A stretch of 64,000 nucleotides of DNA from Neorhizobium sp. JUb45 (GCF_004343585.1 NZ_SLYW01000006.1:1-64000); one strand, 5' to 3'; shown: positions 40,036-49,784, numbered from the stretch's first letter. The notes: generated by a model from the letters alone, not told the origin. Made by a program: numbers and translations.

Positions 40036-40917
40036 ATGTCTTTCAGCGGTGTCTTTCCCTATCTCGTTTCTCCGATCGGTCCGTCCGGCGAGGTCATTCA
40101 GGGTGTGCTGACGGATCTGGTGGATCACCTGATCGATGCGGGCGTGCATGGTCTCGCTCCGCTCGGTAGCACCGGTGAATTTGCCTATCTCTCCCAAGAC
40201 CAGAGACGTCGCGTCGTCGACACGGTGATTTCGGCCAATCGCGGCCGGGTTCCCGTTGTCGCCGGCGTGGCGTCGACCTCGACCGCCGATGCCCTCGCAC
40301 AGACGGAATACATGGTCGAAGCTGGGGCAGACGGCATTCTGGCCATTCTCGAAGCTTATTTCCCGGTGAGCGACGAGGGTGTGGAGGCCTATTTTACGGC
40401 GATCGCCAAGGCGGCCAAGGGACGGCCGGTGGTGCTCTACACCAATCCGCAGTTCCAGCGGTCGGACCTGTCGCTGCCGGTGATCGAACGACTGAGCCGC
40501 ATCGACAACATCCGTTACATCAAGGACGCCTCCACCAATACCGGACGTCTCCTCTCCATCATCGAGCGCACCCACGGCCGGATGGAGGTGTTTGCCGCCT
40601 CCGCCCACATTCCGGTCTGCGTGATGATGATCGGCGGCGTCGGCTGGATGGCGGGGCCTGCCTGCATCGTGCCCAAGCAAAGCATTGCGCTTTACGAGGC
40701 GGCCAAGGCCGGCGACTGGACACGCGCCATGGATCTGCAAAGGCCGATGTGGAAGGTCAACGAGATCTTTGCGAAATACTCGATCGCCGCCTGCATCAAG
40801 ACGGCGCTCGACCTGCAGGGTTTTGCCGTAGGCGGCCCCATGCATCCGCAAATGCCGCTGAATGAGGCGGCACGCGCGGAAATTGCCGGCGTGTTGCGCG
40901 ATGTCGGCGCGCTCTGA
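40036..40917 (+). CDS. DHDPS/N-acetylneuraminate-lyase family protein
   Basis: A 293-residue class I aldolase-type enzyme. The substrate loop PLGSTGEFAYLS (GxxGE), Tyr in VVLYTNPQF, and Schiff-base Lys in YIKDAS are in place. AGGAG lies upstream and the start is ATG 40036. The family includes dihydrodipicolinate synthase, sialate lyase and keto-deoxy sugar aldolases; here the context argues against lysine biosynthesis. A possible role is cleavage of a keto acid or sugar product of the same pathway. The true reaction is unknown. It sits between the binding protein and the hydrolases. Confidence 0.88.
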   Translation: MSFSGVFPYLVSPIGPSGEVIQGVLTDLVDHLIDAGVHGLAPLGSTGEFAYLSQDQRRRVVDTVISANRGRVPVVAGVASTSTADALAQTEYMVEAGADGILAILEAYFPVSDEGVEAYFTAIAKAAKGRPVVLYTNPQFQRSDLSLPVIERLSRIDNIRYIKDASTNTGRLLSIIERTHGRMEVFAASAHIPVCVMMIGGVGWMAGPACIVPKQSIALYEAAKAGDWTRAMDLQRPMWKVNEIFAKYSIAACIKTALDLQGFAVGGPMHPQMPLNEAARAEIAGVLRDVGAL

Positions 40918-40952
40918 AGCTTTTTATACCACAGACATTGAGGCATTGTTTT

Positions 40953-41915
40953 ATGAAGCCGATTTCGATCATCGTCGATTGTGATCCCGGTATCGATGAC
41001 ACGATTGCACTGTTGACCGCATTCGTATCGCCGGAACTGAACATCCTTGGCATCACGCCGGTTAGCGGCAACCAGCCGCTGGAGCGTACGGTGCGCAATG
41101 CGCTGCAGGTCTGCGAGCTTGGTCAGCGCACCGACATTCCCGTTTACGCCGGCTGTTTCCGGCCGATGCTGCGCGAGCCGATCCATGGCCAGTTTCACGG
41201 CAAGACGGGCCTCGGCAACACGACGTTGCCGGAGCCGGTCAAGAAGGCGGAAGACGTGACCGCAGTTGATTTCCTCGTCGAAACGCTCGGCAAGGCCGCC
41301 GAAAGTGGTGAACGCATCACGCTCTGCTGCCTTGGCCCGATGACCAATGTTGCCGTCGCCCTGCGCATGAAGCCTGCGCTTGCAAACGGTATCGAGCGTA
41401 TCGTCATGATGGGCGGTGCCTATCGCGAGCCGGGCAACCGCACGATGACTTCGGAATTTAACGTTCTCGCCGATCCGCATGCGGCGCATGTGGTGTTTTC
41501 CAGTGGTATCCCGATCGTGGCGCTGGCGCTCGATGCCACCCATCAGGTGATGCTGAAGCCGGAACATGTCGCCGAGTTTTCGCGCGTCAGCGGCCGCATT
41601 TCCGCAACGCTTGCCGAACTCATGGCCTTTTGGGATCGCAACGATGTGCGCCGTTACGGCTCGCGTGGTGGTCCGCTGCATGATCCGCTGGTCATGGCCT
41701 ATATTCTTGCACCGCACCTGTTTGAAACCCAGAAGGCCCGCGTTTTCGTTGAATACGAAAGCGAGCTCTGCATGGGCCAGACGATTGCCGACTGGTACGG
41801 CAAGAGCGGGTTGGAGCCGAATGCCGACATCGTCACCAAGGTCGATGCGGAAGGCGTGATCGCCTTTTTCCTCGAGCGCCTGTCGCGTTACGCCGACGAA
41901 AAGGTTGTCGCATGA
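40953..41915 (+). CDS. Nucleoside hydrolase (IUNH family), copy 1
   Basis: A 320-residue protein with the DxDxGxDD calcium-binding motif (IIVDCDPGIDDTIAL) at the N-terminus and the conserved GGPLHDPLVMAYI His-Asp pair. IUNH enzymes cleave the N-glycosidic bond of ribonucleosides to base and ribose. No signal peptide is present, so it acts inside the cell. The downstream paralogue overlaps it by four bases (ATGA). Confidence 0.94.
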   Translation: MKPISIIVDCDPGIDDTIALLTAFVSPELNILGITPVSGNQPLERTVRNALQVCELGQRTDIPVYAGCFRPMLREPIHGQFHGKTGLGNTTLPEPVKKAEDVTAVDFLVETLGKAAESGERITLCCLGPMTNVAVALRMKPALANGIERIVMMGGAYREPGNRTMTSEFNVLADPHAAHVVFSSGIPIVALALDATHQVMLKPEHVAEFSRVSGRISATLAELMAFWDRNDVRRYGSRGGPLHDPLVMAYILAPHLFETQKARVFVEYESELCMGQTIADWYGKSGLEPNADIVTKVDAEGVIAFFLERLSRYADEKVVA

Positions 41916-42892
41916 GTATCCACAAGGTCATCATCGATGCGGATCCGGGCGTGGACGATGCCGCCGCCATCCTGATGGCGCTTGCCTCGCCGGAAATCGA
42001 GGTTCTCGGCCTGTCGATCGTGGCCGGCAATGTCTCGCTCGAACATACCGTGACGAATGCCTGCAAGCTGGTGGGCGTGAGCCGTCGTCGTGACGTGCCG
42101 GTTTTTGCCGGTGCCAGTGGTCCGCTGGTCCGCGAGCAGGTTTTTGGCAAATATGCCCGCATCGGCTCGTTCGATGATACGCTGGTCAAGGCGGGCGATA
42201 TCGTGCCTTCGAAAGAGAGCGCGATCCAGTTCATCGTGCGTTCGGCACGTGCTGCCGCAGCGGCAGGCGAGCAGATCACCATCTGTGCTATCGGCCCGCT
42301 GACCAATGTCGCGTTGGCGCTGATCCAGCATCCGGATGTGGCGCACGGTATCCGCCAGATCGTCTCCATGGGCGGTGCGTTTACGGCACTTGGTCACCGC
42401 ACGCCCTGGGCGGAATTCAATATTTATGCAGATCCGCATGCGGCCGAAATCGTTTTCCAGTCCGGCGTACCGATCGTGCTGATGCCGCTCGACATGACCT
42501 TTCAGGCTCTTTTTACTGCCGAGCATTTCGAAAGATTTCGCGCTGGCGGCGAGGCGGGTGAGGCACTCTACAATCTCTTCACGACCTTCGACCGCAGCGA
42601 CGAAAAACGCTTCGGTCGTCCGGGCGGGCCGATCCATGACGCGACGACGATCGCCTGGCTCATCCGCCCCGAACTGTTCACCAGCCGCGAGGCTTTTGTC
42701 GGCGTCCAGGTCACAGGCCTGACGATGGGTTATACCTATGCCGATTTCTACAAGAAGATGGATCGGCCGGCCAATGCCACCGTCGTCACCGATGTCGACG
42801 AAACCGGGTTCATCGAATTGCTGATCGAGCGCATTGCCCGCCATGGCGACGTGGCGCTCTACGGACAAACTCTGGGAGGCTCAAACGCATGA
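41912..42892 (+). CDS. Nucleoside hydrolase (IUNH family), copy 2
   Basis: A 326-residue paralogue of copy 1: IIDADPGVDDAAAILMA at the start, GGAFTALGHRTPWAEFNIY and GGPIHDATTIAWL. Two diverged hydrolases in one operon probably serve different base classes (purine and pyrimidine) or modified nucleosides. It starts on the previous stop (ATGA) and overlaps the permease gene by four bases, so they are coupled. Confidence 0.94.
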   Translation: MSIHKVIIDADPGVDDAAAILMALASPEIEVLGLSIVAGNVSLEHTVTNACKLVGVSRRRDVPVFAGASGPLVREQVFGKYARIGSFDDTLVKAGDIVPSKESAIQFIVRSARAAAAAGEQITICAIGPLTNVALALIQHPDVAHGIRQIVSMGGAFTALGHRTPWAEFNIYADPHAAEIVFQSGVPIVLMPLDMTFQALFTAEHFERFRAGGEAGEALYNLFTTFDRSDEKRFGRPGGPIHDATTIAWLIRPELFTSREAFVGVQVTGLTMGYTYADFYKKMDRPANATVVTDVDETGFIELLIERIARHGDVALYGQTLGGSNA

Positions 42893-43863
42893 GCGGATAT
42901 CTCTTAAGCCGGTCGCTGCAGACCGTGCTCACACTCCTCGTCATGTCGGTTCTGGTCTTTGCCGGCCTCTATCTGGTCGGCAATCCGGTTGACGTGCTGT
43001 TGAGTTCGACGGCGACGCCGGCGGAACGTCTTCAGGTCATCCAGTCCTTTGGCCTCGATCGGCCGGTCTGGGAACAATACTGGCTTTTCCTGACCCGCGC
43101 GTTGTCCGGTGACCTCGGCAATTCCTTCGTGTTCAATCAGCCGGCCCTGACGCTGATCCTCAACCGTATGCCGGCAACGCTGGAACTGGCCTTCGTCGCA
43201 TTGTTCATGGCGCTGGTCATCGGCATTCCGCTGGGTGTTTATGCCGGCCTGAAGCCGAAAGGTTTCATTTCCAAGTCGATCATGACCTTCTCGATCCTCG
43301 GCTTCAGCCTGCCGACCTTCTGGATCGGTCTGGTTATGATCATGTATTTCAGTGTCTATCTCGGCTGGCTGCCGTCTTCCGGCCGTGGCGATACCGTCAA
43401 TATGCTCGGCGTGCCGCTCTCGGTGTTCACGTGGGATGGCCTGTCGCATCTGTTTCTGCCGGCCTTCAATCTGGCGCTGTTCAAGATCTCGCTGGTCATC
43501 CGCCTTACCCGCGCCGGCGTGATGGAAACCATGCAGCTGGATTTCGTCCGCTTCGCGCGCGCCAAAGGCCTGACGGAACGCCGTATCGTCACCGTGCATG
43601 TGCTGAAGAACACGCTGATCCCGCTCATCACCGTCATCGGGCTCGAGCTCGGTTCTCTGATTGCCTTTGCCGTCGTCACCGAGACCATCTTTGCATGGCC
43701 GGGCATGGGCAAGCTGATCATAGACGCCATCGGCGTTCTCGATCGCCCCGTCATCCTCGCCTACCTGATGATCACTGTCGTGATGTTCAGCGTCATCAAC
43801 CTGCTGGTCGACATCCTCTATTCAATCGTCGATCCCCGCGTCCGTCTTGAGGGGAACTCGTGA
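42889..43863 (+). CDS. ABC transporter permease, DppB/OppB type
   Basis: A 324-residue permease with six transmembrane helices and an EAA loop in the large cytoplasmic segment (RLTRAGVMETMQLDFVRFARAKGLTERRI). The first helix MSGYLLSRSLQTVLTLLVMS is typical of OppB/DppB. It overlaps both neighbours and pairs with the DppC-like protein to form the channel. Confidence 0.94.
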   Translation: MSGYLLSRSLQTVLTLLVMSVLVFAGLYLVGNPVDVLLSSTATPAERLQVIQSFGLDRPVWEQYWLFLTRALSGDLGNSFVFNQPALTLILNRMPATLELAFVALFMALVIGIPLGVYAGLKPKGFISKSIMTFSILGFSLPTFWIGLVMIMYFSVYLGWLPSSGRGDTVNMLGVPLSVFTWDGLSHLFLPAFNLALFKISLVIRLTRAGVMETMQLDFVRFARAKGLTERRIVTVHVLKNTLIPLITVIGLELGSLIAFAVVTETIFAWPGMGKLIIDAIGVLDRPVILAYLMITVVMFSVINLLVDILYSIVDPRVRLEGNS

Positions 43864-44804
43864 TGACCGACAACAATTCGACCTCGACCACTTCGGTGCA
43901 TACAGCCGCCAACAGCGGCGCGAAATCCGCCTCGCGCTCTCCTACCCGCGAAGTCATCTATGCCCTGCTGCATGACAAGCTGGCGCTGCTCGGCATCGTG
44001 CTGGTAACGATCTTCATTCTCGCCGCCGTTTTTGCGCCGCTGATCGCGCCGCAAAACCCGTATGATCTGGCGCAGCTGGATATTCTCGACGGGCGTTTGC
44101 AGCCCGGTTCGGAAAGCATGTCGGGCATGACCTATCTGCTCGGCACCGATACGCAGGGCCGTGACCTGTTCAGCGCCATTCTCTACGGCCTGCGCACCAG
44201 TATTCTCGTCGGTCTCTCCAGTGCCGCCATCGCGCTCGTCATCGGCGCGTCGATCGGCCTCACAAGTGCTTATGTCGGTGGCCGCACGGATTCGATCCTG
44301 ATGCGTATCGTCGATATCCAGCTCAGCTTTCCGGCAATCCTGATCGCGCTGATCTTTCTCGCCATCCTTGGACAGGGCGTCGACAAGATCATTCTGGCGC
44401 TGGTCGTGACCCAATGGGCCTATTACGCCCGCACGATCCGCGGTTCGGCGCTGATCGAGCGCAAGCGCGCCTATGTCGATGCCGCCCGCTCCATGGCGCT
44501 GCCGGATCGCAGCATCCTGTTCCGGCATATCCTGCCGAACTGCCTGCCGCCGCTGATCGTCGTCGCCACCATGCGTGTCGCGTACGCGATCATGCTGGAA
44601 GCGACGCTGTCCTTCCTCGGTATCGGCCTGCCGGTCACCGAACCGTCGCTCGGCCTGCTGATTTCGAACGGTTTCGAATATCTGTTGTCCGGTGATTACT
44701 GGATCAGCTTCTTTCCGGGCATCGCGCTTCTGTTGCTCATCGTCGCGATCAATCTGATCGGCGATTCCTTGCGCGACATCCTCAATCCGCGTCGTGAGGG
44801 CTAA
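43863..44804 (+). CDS. ABC transporter permease, DppC/OppC type
   Basis: A 313-residue DppC-like permease: long polar N-terminus, TM1 (LALLGIVLVTIFILAAVFAP), a conserved GTDTQGRDLFSAILYGLRTS, and the EAA loop RGSALIERKRAYVDAARSMALPD. GTG 43860 or ATG 43863 are possible starts; both lie on the DppB stop. Confidence 0.94.
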   Translation: MTDNNSTSTTSVHTAANSGAKSASRSPTREVIYALLHDKLALLGIVLVTIFILAAVFAPLIAPQNPYDLAQLDILDGRLQPGSESMSGMTYLLGTDTQGRDLFSAILYGLRTSILVGLSSAAIALVIGASIGLTSAYVGGRTDSILMRIVDIQLSFPAILIALIFLAILGQGVDKIILALVVTQWAYYARTIRGSALIERKRAYVDAARSMALPDRSILFRHILPNCLPPLIVVATMRVAYAIMLEATLSFLGIGLPVTEPSLGLLISNGFEYLLSGDYWISFFPGIALLLLIVAINLIGDSLRDILNPRREG

Positions 44805-44808
44805 GATC

Positions 44809-46626
44809 ATGAGCAATACCAACACTGGTCCAATTCTCAAGATTTCCAACCTCAACACGGCCTTCCGGGTCGGCAGCGAGTGGCGCAATGTCGTCAACAA
44901 CGTGAGCTTCGACATCGCACCGAAGGAAACTGTCGCAGTCGTCGGCGAAAGCGGCTCCGGCAAGAGCGTCACCGCCATGTCGATCATGCGGCTTCTGTCG
45001 CCCGGCAATTCGCGCGTCACCGGCAAGATCGAGTTCGAGGGCAAGGACCTTCTGTCGATCCCGCTCGACGACATGCAGAAAATCCGCGGCAACCGCATCG
45101 GCATGATCTTTCAGGAACCGATGACCTCGCTCAATCCGGTGCTGAAGATCGGCGATCAGATCACCGAGGTTCTGCGCCAGCATCGCGGCATGTCGCAAGC
45201 CCAAGCACAGGCGGAAGCCGTGCGGCTTCTGGAAAAGGTGCGTATTCCGTCGGCAAAATCGCGCCTCAATGAGTACCCGATGAATTTTTCGGGCGGCATG
45301 CGCCAGCGCGTCGTTATTGCCATCGCCCTTGCCTGCGATCCAAAGCTGCTGATCGCCGATGAGCCGACCACGGCGCTCGACGTCACCATCCAGGCGCAGA
45401 TCCTCGAGCTGATCAAGACGCTGCAGGAAGAGGAGGGCATGTCCGTTATCTTCATAACCCACGACATGGGTGTGGTCGCGGAAATTTCCGATCGCACCGT
45501 CGTCATGTATCGCGGCGAACAGGTTGAGACCGGCACCACGCATGACCTGTTTGCCGGCGCCAAACATCCGTATACCCGCGCGCTTCTGTCAGCCGTGCCG
45601 CAGTTGGGCTCGATGACGGGCAAGGATCGGCCATTGCGCTTCCCGCATGTCGACATGGCAACGGGCGAAATCCATCCGGTCAAGCCGACCGAAGACACCG
45701 TCAAGCGCAATCAGCCACCGATCCTCAAGGTCGACAACCTAATCACCCGTTTCCCGGTCAAGCAGGGCTTTTTGCGCAAAACGATCGGCCGCATCCATGC
45801 CGTTGAAGGCGTGTCGTTGGAACTGCGTCAGGGCGAAACCCTGTCGCTGGTCGGCGAGAGCGGCTGTGGCAAGTCCACGACTGGACGCTCGATCATTCGT
45901 TTGACGGACCCTGTCTCCGGTGAAGTGCAGATCGACGGCAAAAACGTGCTGAAAGCCGGAAAATCGGAACTGACGGATATTCGCCGTGAAGCACAGATGA
46001 TCTTTCAGGACCCGTTCGAAAGCCTAAATCCGCGCATTCGTGTCGGTCAGGCGATTGCCGAGCCGATCATCAGCCATGGTCTGGTCAAGGCATCGGATGC
46101 CCGCCAGCGTGTCGGCGAGCTGCTGGAGCGTGTCGGTCTTGCCGCTTCGATGGCGGATCGTTTCCCGCACGAGTTTTCCGGCGGCCAGCGCCAGCGTGTC
46201 TGCATTGCCCGTGCGCTTGCTCTGGAGCCAAAACTGCTGATCGCCGATGAGTCCGTTTCGGCGCTCGACGTCTCGGTCAAGGCGCAGGTCATCAACCTGA
46301 TGCTCGACCTGCAGGAAAAGCTTGGCCTCGGTTATCTCTTCATCAGCCATGACATGGCCGTTGTGGAGCGTATCAGCCACCGCGTCGCGGTCATGTATCT
46401 CGGTGAAATCGTCGAGATCGGCCCGCGTCAGGCCGTGTTTGAAAACCCCCAGCACGACTACACTAAGCGGCTGATGGCAGCGGTGCCGATCGCTGATCCG
46501 TCACGTCGGCAGACGCGCCGCATCTCCAATGACGAGATCAAAAGCCCGTTCCGCGCCGCCGATTATGTAGCCCCGAAGCGCACTTATGAAGAAGCCGGCG
46601 AAGGTCACTTCGTGCAGGTCGCGTAA
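44809..46626 (+). CDS. ABC transporter double ATPase (DppD-DppF fusion)
   Basis: A 605-residue fusion of two oligopeptide-type ATPases. Domain 1 (to about residue 270): Walker A GESGSGKSVT, signature LSGGMRQRVV-like (FSGGMRQRVV), Walker B LLIADEPTTAL. Domain 2: Walker A GESGCGKSTTGRS, FSGGQRQRVC, LLIADESVSALD. The C-terminal OppF-type extension follows each (HPYTRALLSAVPQ; QHDYTKRLMAAVP). It drives uptake; the fused ATPase is one of the common forms in rhizobial nucleoside/peptide systems. Confidence 0.95.
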   Translation: MSNTNTGPILKISNLNTAFRVGSEWRNVVNNVSFDIAPKETVAVVGESGSGKSVTAMSIMRLLSPGNSRVTGKIEFEGKDLLSIPLDDMQKIRGNRIGMIFQEPMTSLNPVLKIGDQITEVLRQHRGMSQAQAQAEAVRLLEKVRIPSAKSRLNEYPMNFSGGMRQRVVIAIALACDPKLLIADEPTTALDVTIQAQILELIKTLQEEEGMSVIFITHDMGVVAEISDRTVVMYRGEQVETGTTHDLFAGAKHPYTRALLSAVPQLGSMTGKDRPLRFPHVDMATGEIHPVKPTEDTVKRNQPPILKVDNLITRFPVKQGFLRKTIGRIHAVEGVSLELRQGETLSLVGESGCGKSTTGRSIIRLTDPVSGEVQIDGKNVLKAGKSELTDIRREAQMIFQDPFESLNPRIRVGQAIAEPIISHGLVKASDARQRVGELLERVGLAASMADRFPHEFSGGQRQRVCIARALALEPKLLIADESVSALDVSVKAQVINLMLDLQEKLGLGYLFISHDMAVVERISHRVAVMYLGEIVEIGPRQAVFENPQHDYTKRLMAAVPIADPSRRQTRRISNDEIKSPFRAADYVAPKRTYEEAGEGHFVQVA

Positions 46627-46638
46627 GGGGAACATGCC

Positions 46639-47529
46639 ATGATCATCACCTTCGGCTCCATCAATGTCGATTTCGTCTACGAGGTCGAAGACATGCCGCA
46701 ACCTGGCCAGACGCTGCTTGCCAAAAAGTTTCGTACCGAATCCGGTGGCAAAGGCGCCAATCAGGCGTTGGCGGCGGCGCGTGATGGCGCCGAGGTGGTC
46801 ATGGTCGGTGCTGTCGGCGATGATAGCCTGGCCAAGATTGGCTTGCAGAACCTGTCCGCTGCCACGGATATCAGCCGGGTTGCGCGTGTCACGGAGCCAA
46901 CCGGCAATGCCTCGATCCATATCGACGCCAATGGCCGCAACATGATCGTTGTCGCAAGCGGCGCCAATCTGGCGGCGTCTTCGGATATGGTGGAGGAAGG
47001 CCTGCTCGCGCGGGCGAACATCGTTCTCCTGCAAATGGAAAATGATGTCGCCGAGGTGGAAAAGCTGATCCGCCGTTCGCTTGCCGTGAAGGCGACCTCG
47101 ATCCTCAATCTGGCGCCTGCCTTTCCCTTGTCGCAACAGGTTCTGTCGCTGTGTGATCTTGTCGTGGTCAACGAGGATGAGGCGGAAGCACTGGCCGGTT
47201 GGCTTGGCTGCGGCCCTTCGGCGGAAGCACTGTCTGCGCACCTCGATACCGGTGTTCTGCGTACACTCGGCGGTGATGGCGCGGAAGCGTGTGCTTTTGG
47301 AGAAAATGTCCGCATCGCTGCTATGTCGGTATATGTTCAGGATACAACGGCGGCTGGCGATTGTTTTGTCGGAGTACTGGCGTCTGCGCTTGATCGCGAC
47401 CTGCCATTGAAGGTGGCCATGCAAAGAGCATCGGTTGCCGCTGGTTTGGCGTGCTCTCGGGCAGGGAGCCAAAGCAGCATCCCATCATTTCAAGAAACAC
47501 AGCTTGCTCTCACCGATACGAGATCTTAA
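46639..47529 (+). CDS. Ribokinase-like PfkB sugar kinase
   Basis: A 296-residue PfkB kinase. The N-terminal signature GGKGANQALAAARDGAEV and the C-terminal ATP/anion-hole motif DTTAAGDCFVG (the usual is DTTGAGDTF; Gly to Ala and Thr to Cys here) place it with ribokinases. It starts 12 bases after the ATPase stop. Phosphorylation of ribose released by the nucleoside hydrolases is the straightforward role and completes the scavenging pathway. Confidence 0.9.
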   Translation: MIITFGSINVDFVYEVEDMPQPGQTLLAKKFRTESGGKGANQALAAARDGAEVVMVGAVGDDSLAKIGLQNLSAATDISRVARVTEPTGNASIHIDANGRNMIVVASGANLAASSDMVEEGLLARANIVLLQMENDVAEVEKLIRRSLAVKATSILNLAPAFPLSQQVLSLCDLVVVNEDEAEALAGWLGCGPSAEALSAHLDTGVLRTLGGDGAEACAFGENVRIAAMSVYVQDTTAAGDCFVGVLASALDRDLPLKVAMQRASVAAGLACSRAGSQSSIPSFQETQLALTDTRS

Positions 47530-47881
47530 CGCTTCCCATCTGTGAGGACTCTTAAAAAATGTGTTCAACGTCTGATGGGGATCGACATCGACACTAATGC
47601 GCCAATATGATTGGCGAGCAGCGCATTAGGGCCTTGGTATCGAGGTGAACGAAGAGTTGCTGGCAAGGCAGAGTTTCGAATTCTGGGAGGCCACGCACCT
47701 GAAGCGTCGGGATGGATCCGTGACGAATTGGTGAGTGACTGCCTGCTGGCCGCCAGCGGGAGGCCGCCCTTTGGAAAGCCGCGCTGGCGGCTGCCTGTCC
47801 CGCCCTGCAAGCAACCGAAGCTCGTCTTCTATCCGCTTCCCGGCCCTGACGGCGGATAAAAGCGAAGCGGCCATGGAGCAT
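47530..47881. other. Convergent gap with degenerate coding, no supported gene
   Basis: It lies between the ribokinase stop and the SMP-30 gene end. A plus-strand frame (about 47635-47735) reads GIEVNEELLARQSFEFWEAT and ends in TGA soon after; it has no visible start and matches nothing I can name, so it is probably debris. No terminator hairpin was recognised. Confidence 0.35.
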
Positions 47882-48799
47882 TTATCCGATAGAACTGCCG
47901 TTGGTCGCGGTGTAGACGGCATACAGCGACCGCGTTGCCGTTATGAACAGGCGGTTTTTGCGTGGCCCGCCGAAGGTGATATTGGCGACCGTCTGCGGAA
48001 TAAGGATTTTTCCGAGCAGCTTTCCATTCGGCCCGAAACAATGCACGCCATCGCCTGCGCTGGTCCACAGATTGCCGTGAACATCGAGGCGAAATCCATC
48101 CGGCAGGCCGTTGTCGAGTTCGCAGAACACGCGGCTGTTGGAGACATGACCGTCTTCGGCCATATCTAGGGCGCGGATGTGGCGCGGCGCGCTGGTGTCG
48201 TGGCTGGAGGATGAATCCGCAACGTAAAGCGTTTTTTCGTCCGGCGAAAACGCAAGGCCATTGGGCTGGCCGAAATCGGTGATGACGGCATCAAGTCTGC
48301 CGTTTGCCGGATCAAGCCGGTAGACGTTGCGTGTCGCTTGCTCCGGCTCGGCGCGATATCCCTCATAGTCTGACTTGATGCCGTAGGTGGGATCGGTGAA
48401 CCACACGCTGCCATCAGATTTGACGACCACATCGTTGGGCGAGTTCAGGCGTTTGCCCTGATAGCTGTCGGCCAGCACGGTGATCGAACCGTCGATTTCG
48501 GTGCGGGTCACGCGCCGGCCGCCATGTTCGCAGGTGACAAGCCGGCCTTGCCGATCGCGCGTGTTGCCATTGGCGAAGTTTGACGGCGAGCGATAGGTCG
48601 ATACGCCACTGCCTTCCGTCCAGCGCAACATGCGCTGATTGGGAATATCACTGAAGATCAGGCAGCCGAGATCTGCAAACCAAACTGGCCCTTCAGCCCA
48701 TCGGCAGTCGGAATAAAGTTCCTCCAGATCCGACGTCCCGACAATCAGGTGGCGGAAACGGTCGTCATGGATCTCGTAGATGGAAGATGGCTGCGGCAT
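47882..48799 (-). CDS. SMP-30/gluconolactonase-family protein
   Basis: A 305-residue six-bladed propeller lactonase. The metal-binding residues are seen in CRWAEGPVWF (Glu), SPNDVVVKSDGSVWFTDPTYG (Asn/Asp) and LPDGFRLDVHGNLWTSAGDG (Asp). ATG 48799 is chosen by alignment of the usual N-terminus; further upstream codons read through an unlikely frame. It hydrolyses sugar lactones, presumably of the sugar imported by the ABC transporter encoded just upstream, 37 bases away. Confidence 0.92.
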   Translation of the reverse strand: MPQPSSIYEIHDDRFRHLIVGTSDLEELYSDCRWAEGPVWFADLGCLIFSDIPNQRMLRWTEGSGVSTYRSPSNFANGNTRDRQGRLVTCEHGGRRVTRTEIDGSITVLADSYQGKRLNSPNDVVVKSDGSVWFTDPTYGIKSDYEGYRAEPEQATRNVYRLDPANGRLDAVITDFGQPNGLAFSPDEKTLYVADSSSSHDTSAPRHIRALDMAEDGHVSNSRVFCELDNGLPDGFRLDVHGNLWTSAGDGVHCFGPNGKLLGKILIPQTVANITFGGPRKNRLFITATRSLYAVYTATNGSSIG

Positions 48800-48836
48800 G
48801 GTCTTTAAGTCCAATCGATATGTTCGAAACGGGTGA

Positions 48837-49784
48837 TCAGCGGCTCGAGCGCTTGCCGCCGGCAAGCAGGATGACCGCGATGATGATGAAGCCGGTGAGC
48901 ATGAGGCGGATGCCAGCGCCGAAACCGTAAGTATTGAGCATGGACACCACCAGGAACATGAAGAGCGATGCGCCCCATATGCCCGGAATGTTGGAATTGC
49001 CTCCGGCAACCGCGGTTCCGCCGATCACCACCACGGCGATCGACATCAGCAGGTATTCCGAGCCCATGTTGAGCGCGGCGCCGCCGGAAAAGCTGGCGAG
49101 CAGATAACCGCAGACGGAAGCCAGCACCGCGCAGAGCATGTATGTGACAAGTCGCGTGCCATCGACGGGAATACCCGCCATGCGGGCGGCGAATCGGCTC
49201 TGGCCGATCGCCGAGATCCAGCGCCCATAGATGGATTTTTCCAGCAGAACCCAGGCGATAGCCGACAGAACCAGCGCCACAAGCGCGATGTTGGGAATGC
49301 CGAACAGGCCTGATGTCGTGAAGCTCGCGAGCGTTTCCGGTGGCTTGATGCGCAGGCCGCGATTGCTCCAGATCGCCACCGACTGAACGATGAAACTCAT
49401 CGACAGCGTGGCGATGATCGGCGGAATGCGCAGGAGCTTGATCAGGATGTAATTGCCCAAGCCGATGACCAGGCCAACGCCGATCGAGGCCAGCAGACCG
49501 ACGATGATCATGCCGTCCTGCACATCCATCAGTTTCAGTGCCAGTGTACCCGAAAGCGTCATGGTGGCGGGGACCGAGAGGTCGACATTGCCCGGCCCGA
49601 GCGTGATGACGAACATCTGGCCGATGCCGACGATGACTGAAAAAGCAGCGAATGTCAGTGCTGCCTGTGACAGTCCGAAAGAACTGGCGCCGCCGGTGAA
49701 AAGGACGGTGATGATCCAGACGGTGATGGTGGCGGAAAATGACCAGATCCAGGGTTTTTCGGTGATGAATTTTTGTATCGTCAT
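48837..49784 (-). CDS. Ribose-type ABC transporter permease 2
   Basis: A 315-residue RbsC-like permease with about nine membrane helices and the conserved NVDLSVPATMTLSG, SRFAARMAGIPVDGTR and GGTAVAGGNSNIPG loops. GGGAG seven bases before ATG 49784 supports the start. It overlaps the stop of permease 1 by four bases, hence a heterodimeric channel. Confidence 0.94.
   Translation of the reverse strand: MTIQKFITEKPWIWSFSATITVWIITVLFTGGASSFGLSQAALTFAAFSVIVGIGQMFVITLGPGNVDLSVPATMTLSGTLALKLMDVQDGMIIVGLLASIGVGLVIGLGNYILIKLLRIPPIIATLSMSFIVQSVAIWSNRGLRIKPPETLASFTTSGLFGIPNIALVALVLSAIAWVLLEKSIYGRWISAIGQSRFAARMAGIPVDGTRLVTYMLCAVLASVCGYLLASFSGGAALNMGSEYLLMSIAVVVIGGTAVAGGNSNIPGIWGASLFMFLVVSMLNTYGFGAGIRLMLTGFIIIAVILLAGGKRSSR

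Noticed and set aside
43818..45104. 428-residue minus-strand open frame across the DppC and ATPase genes
   Set aside because: Antisense shadow of strongly supported ABC genes, with no recognisable motif.
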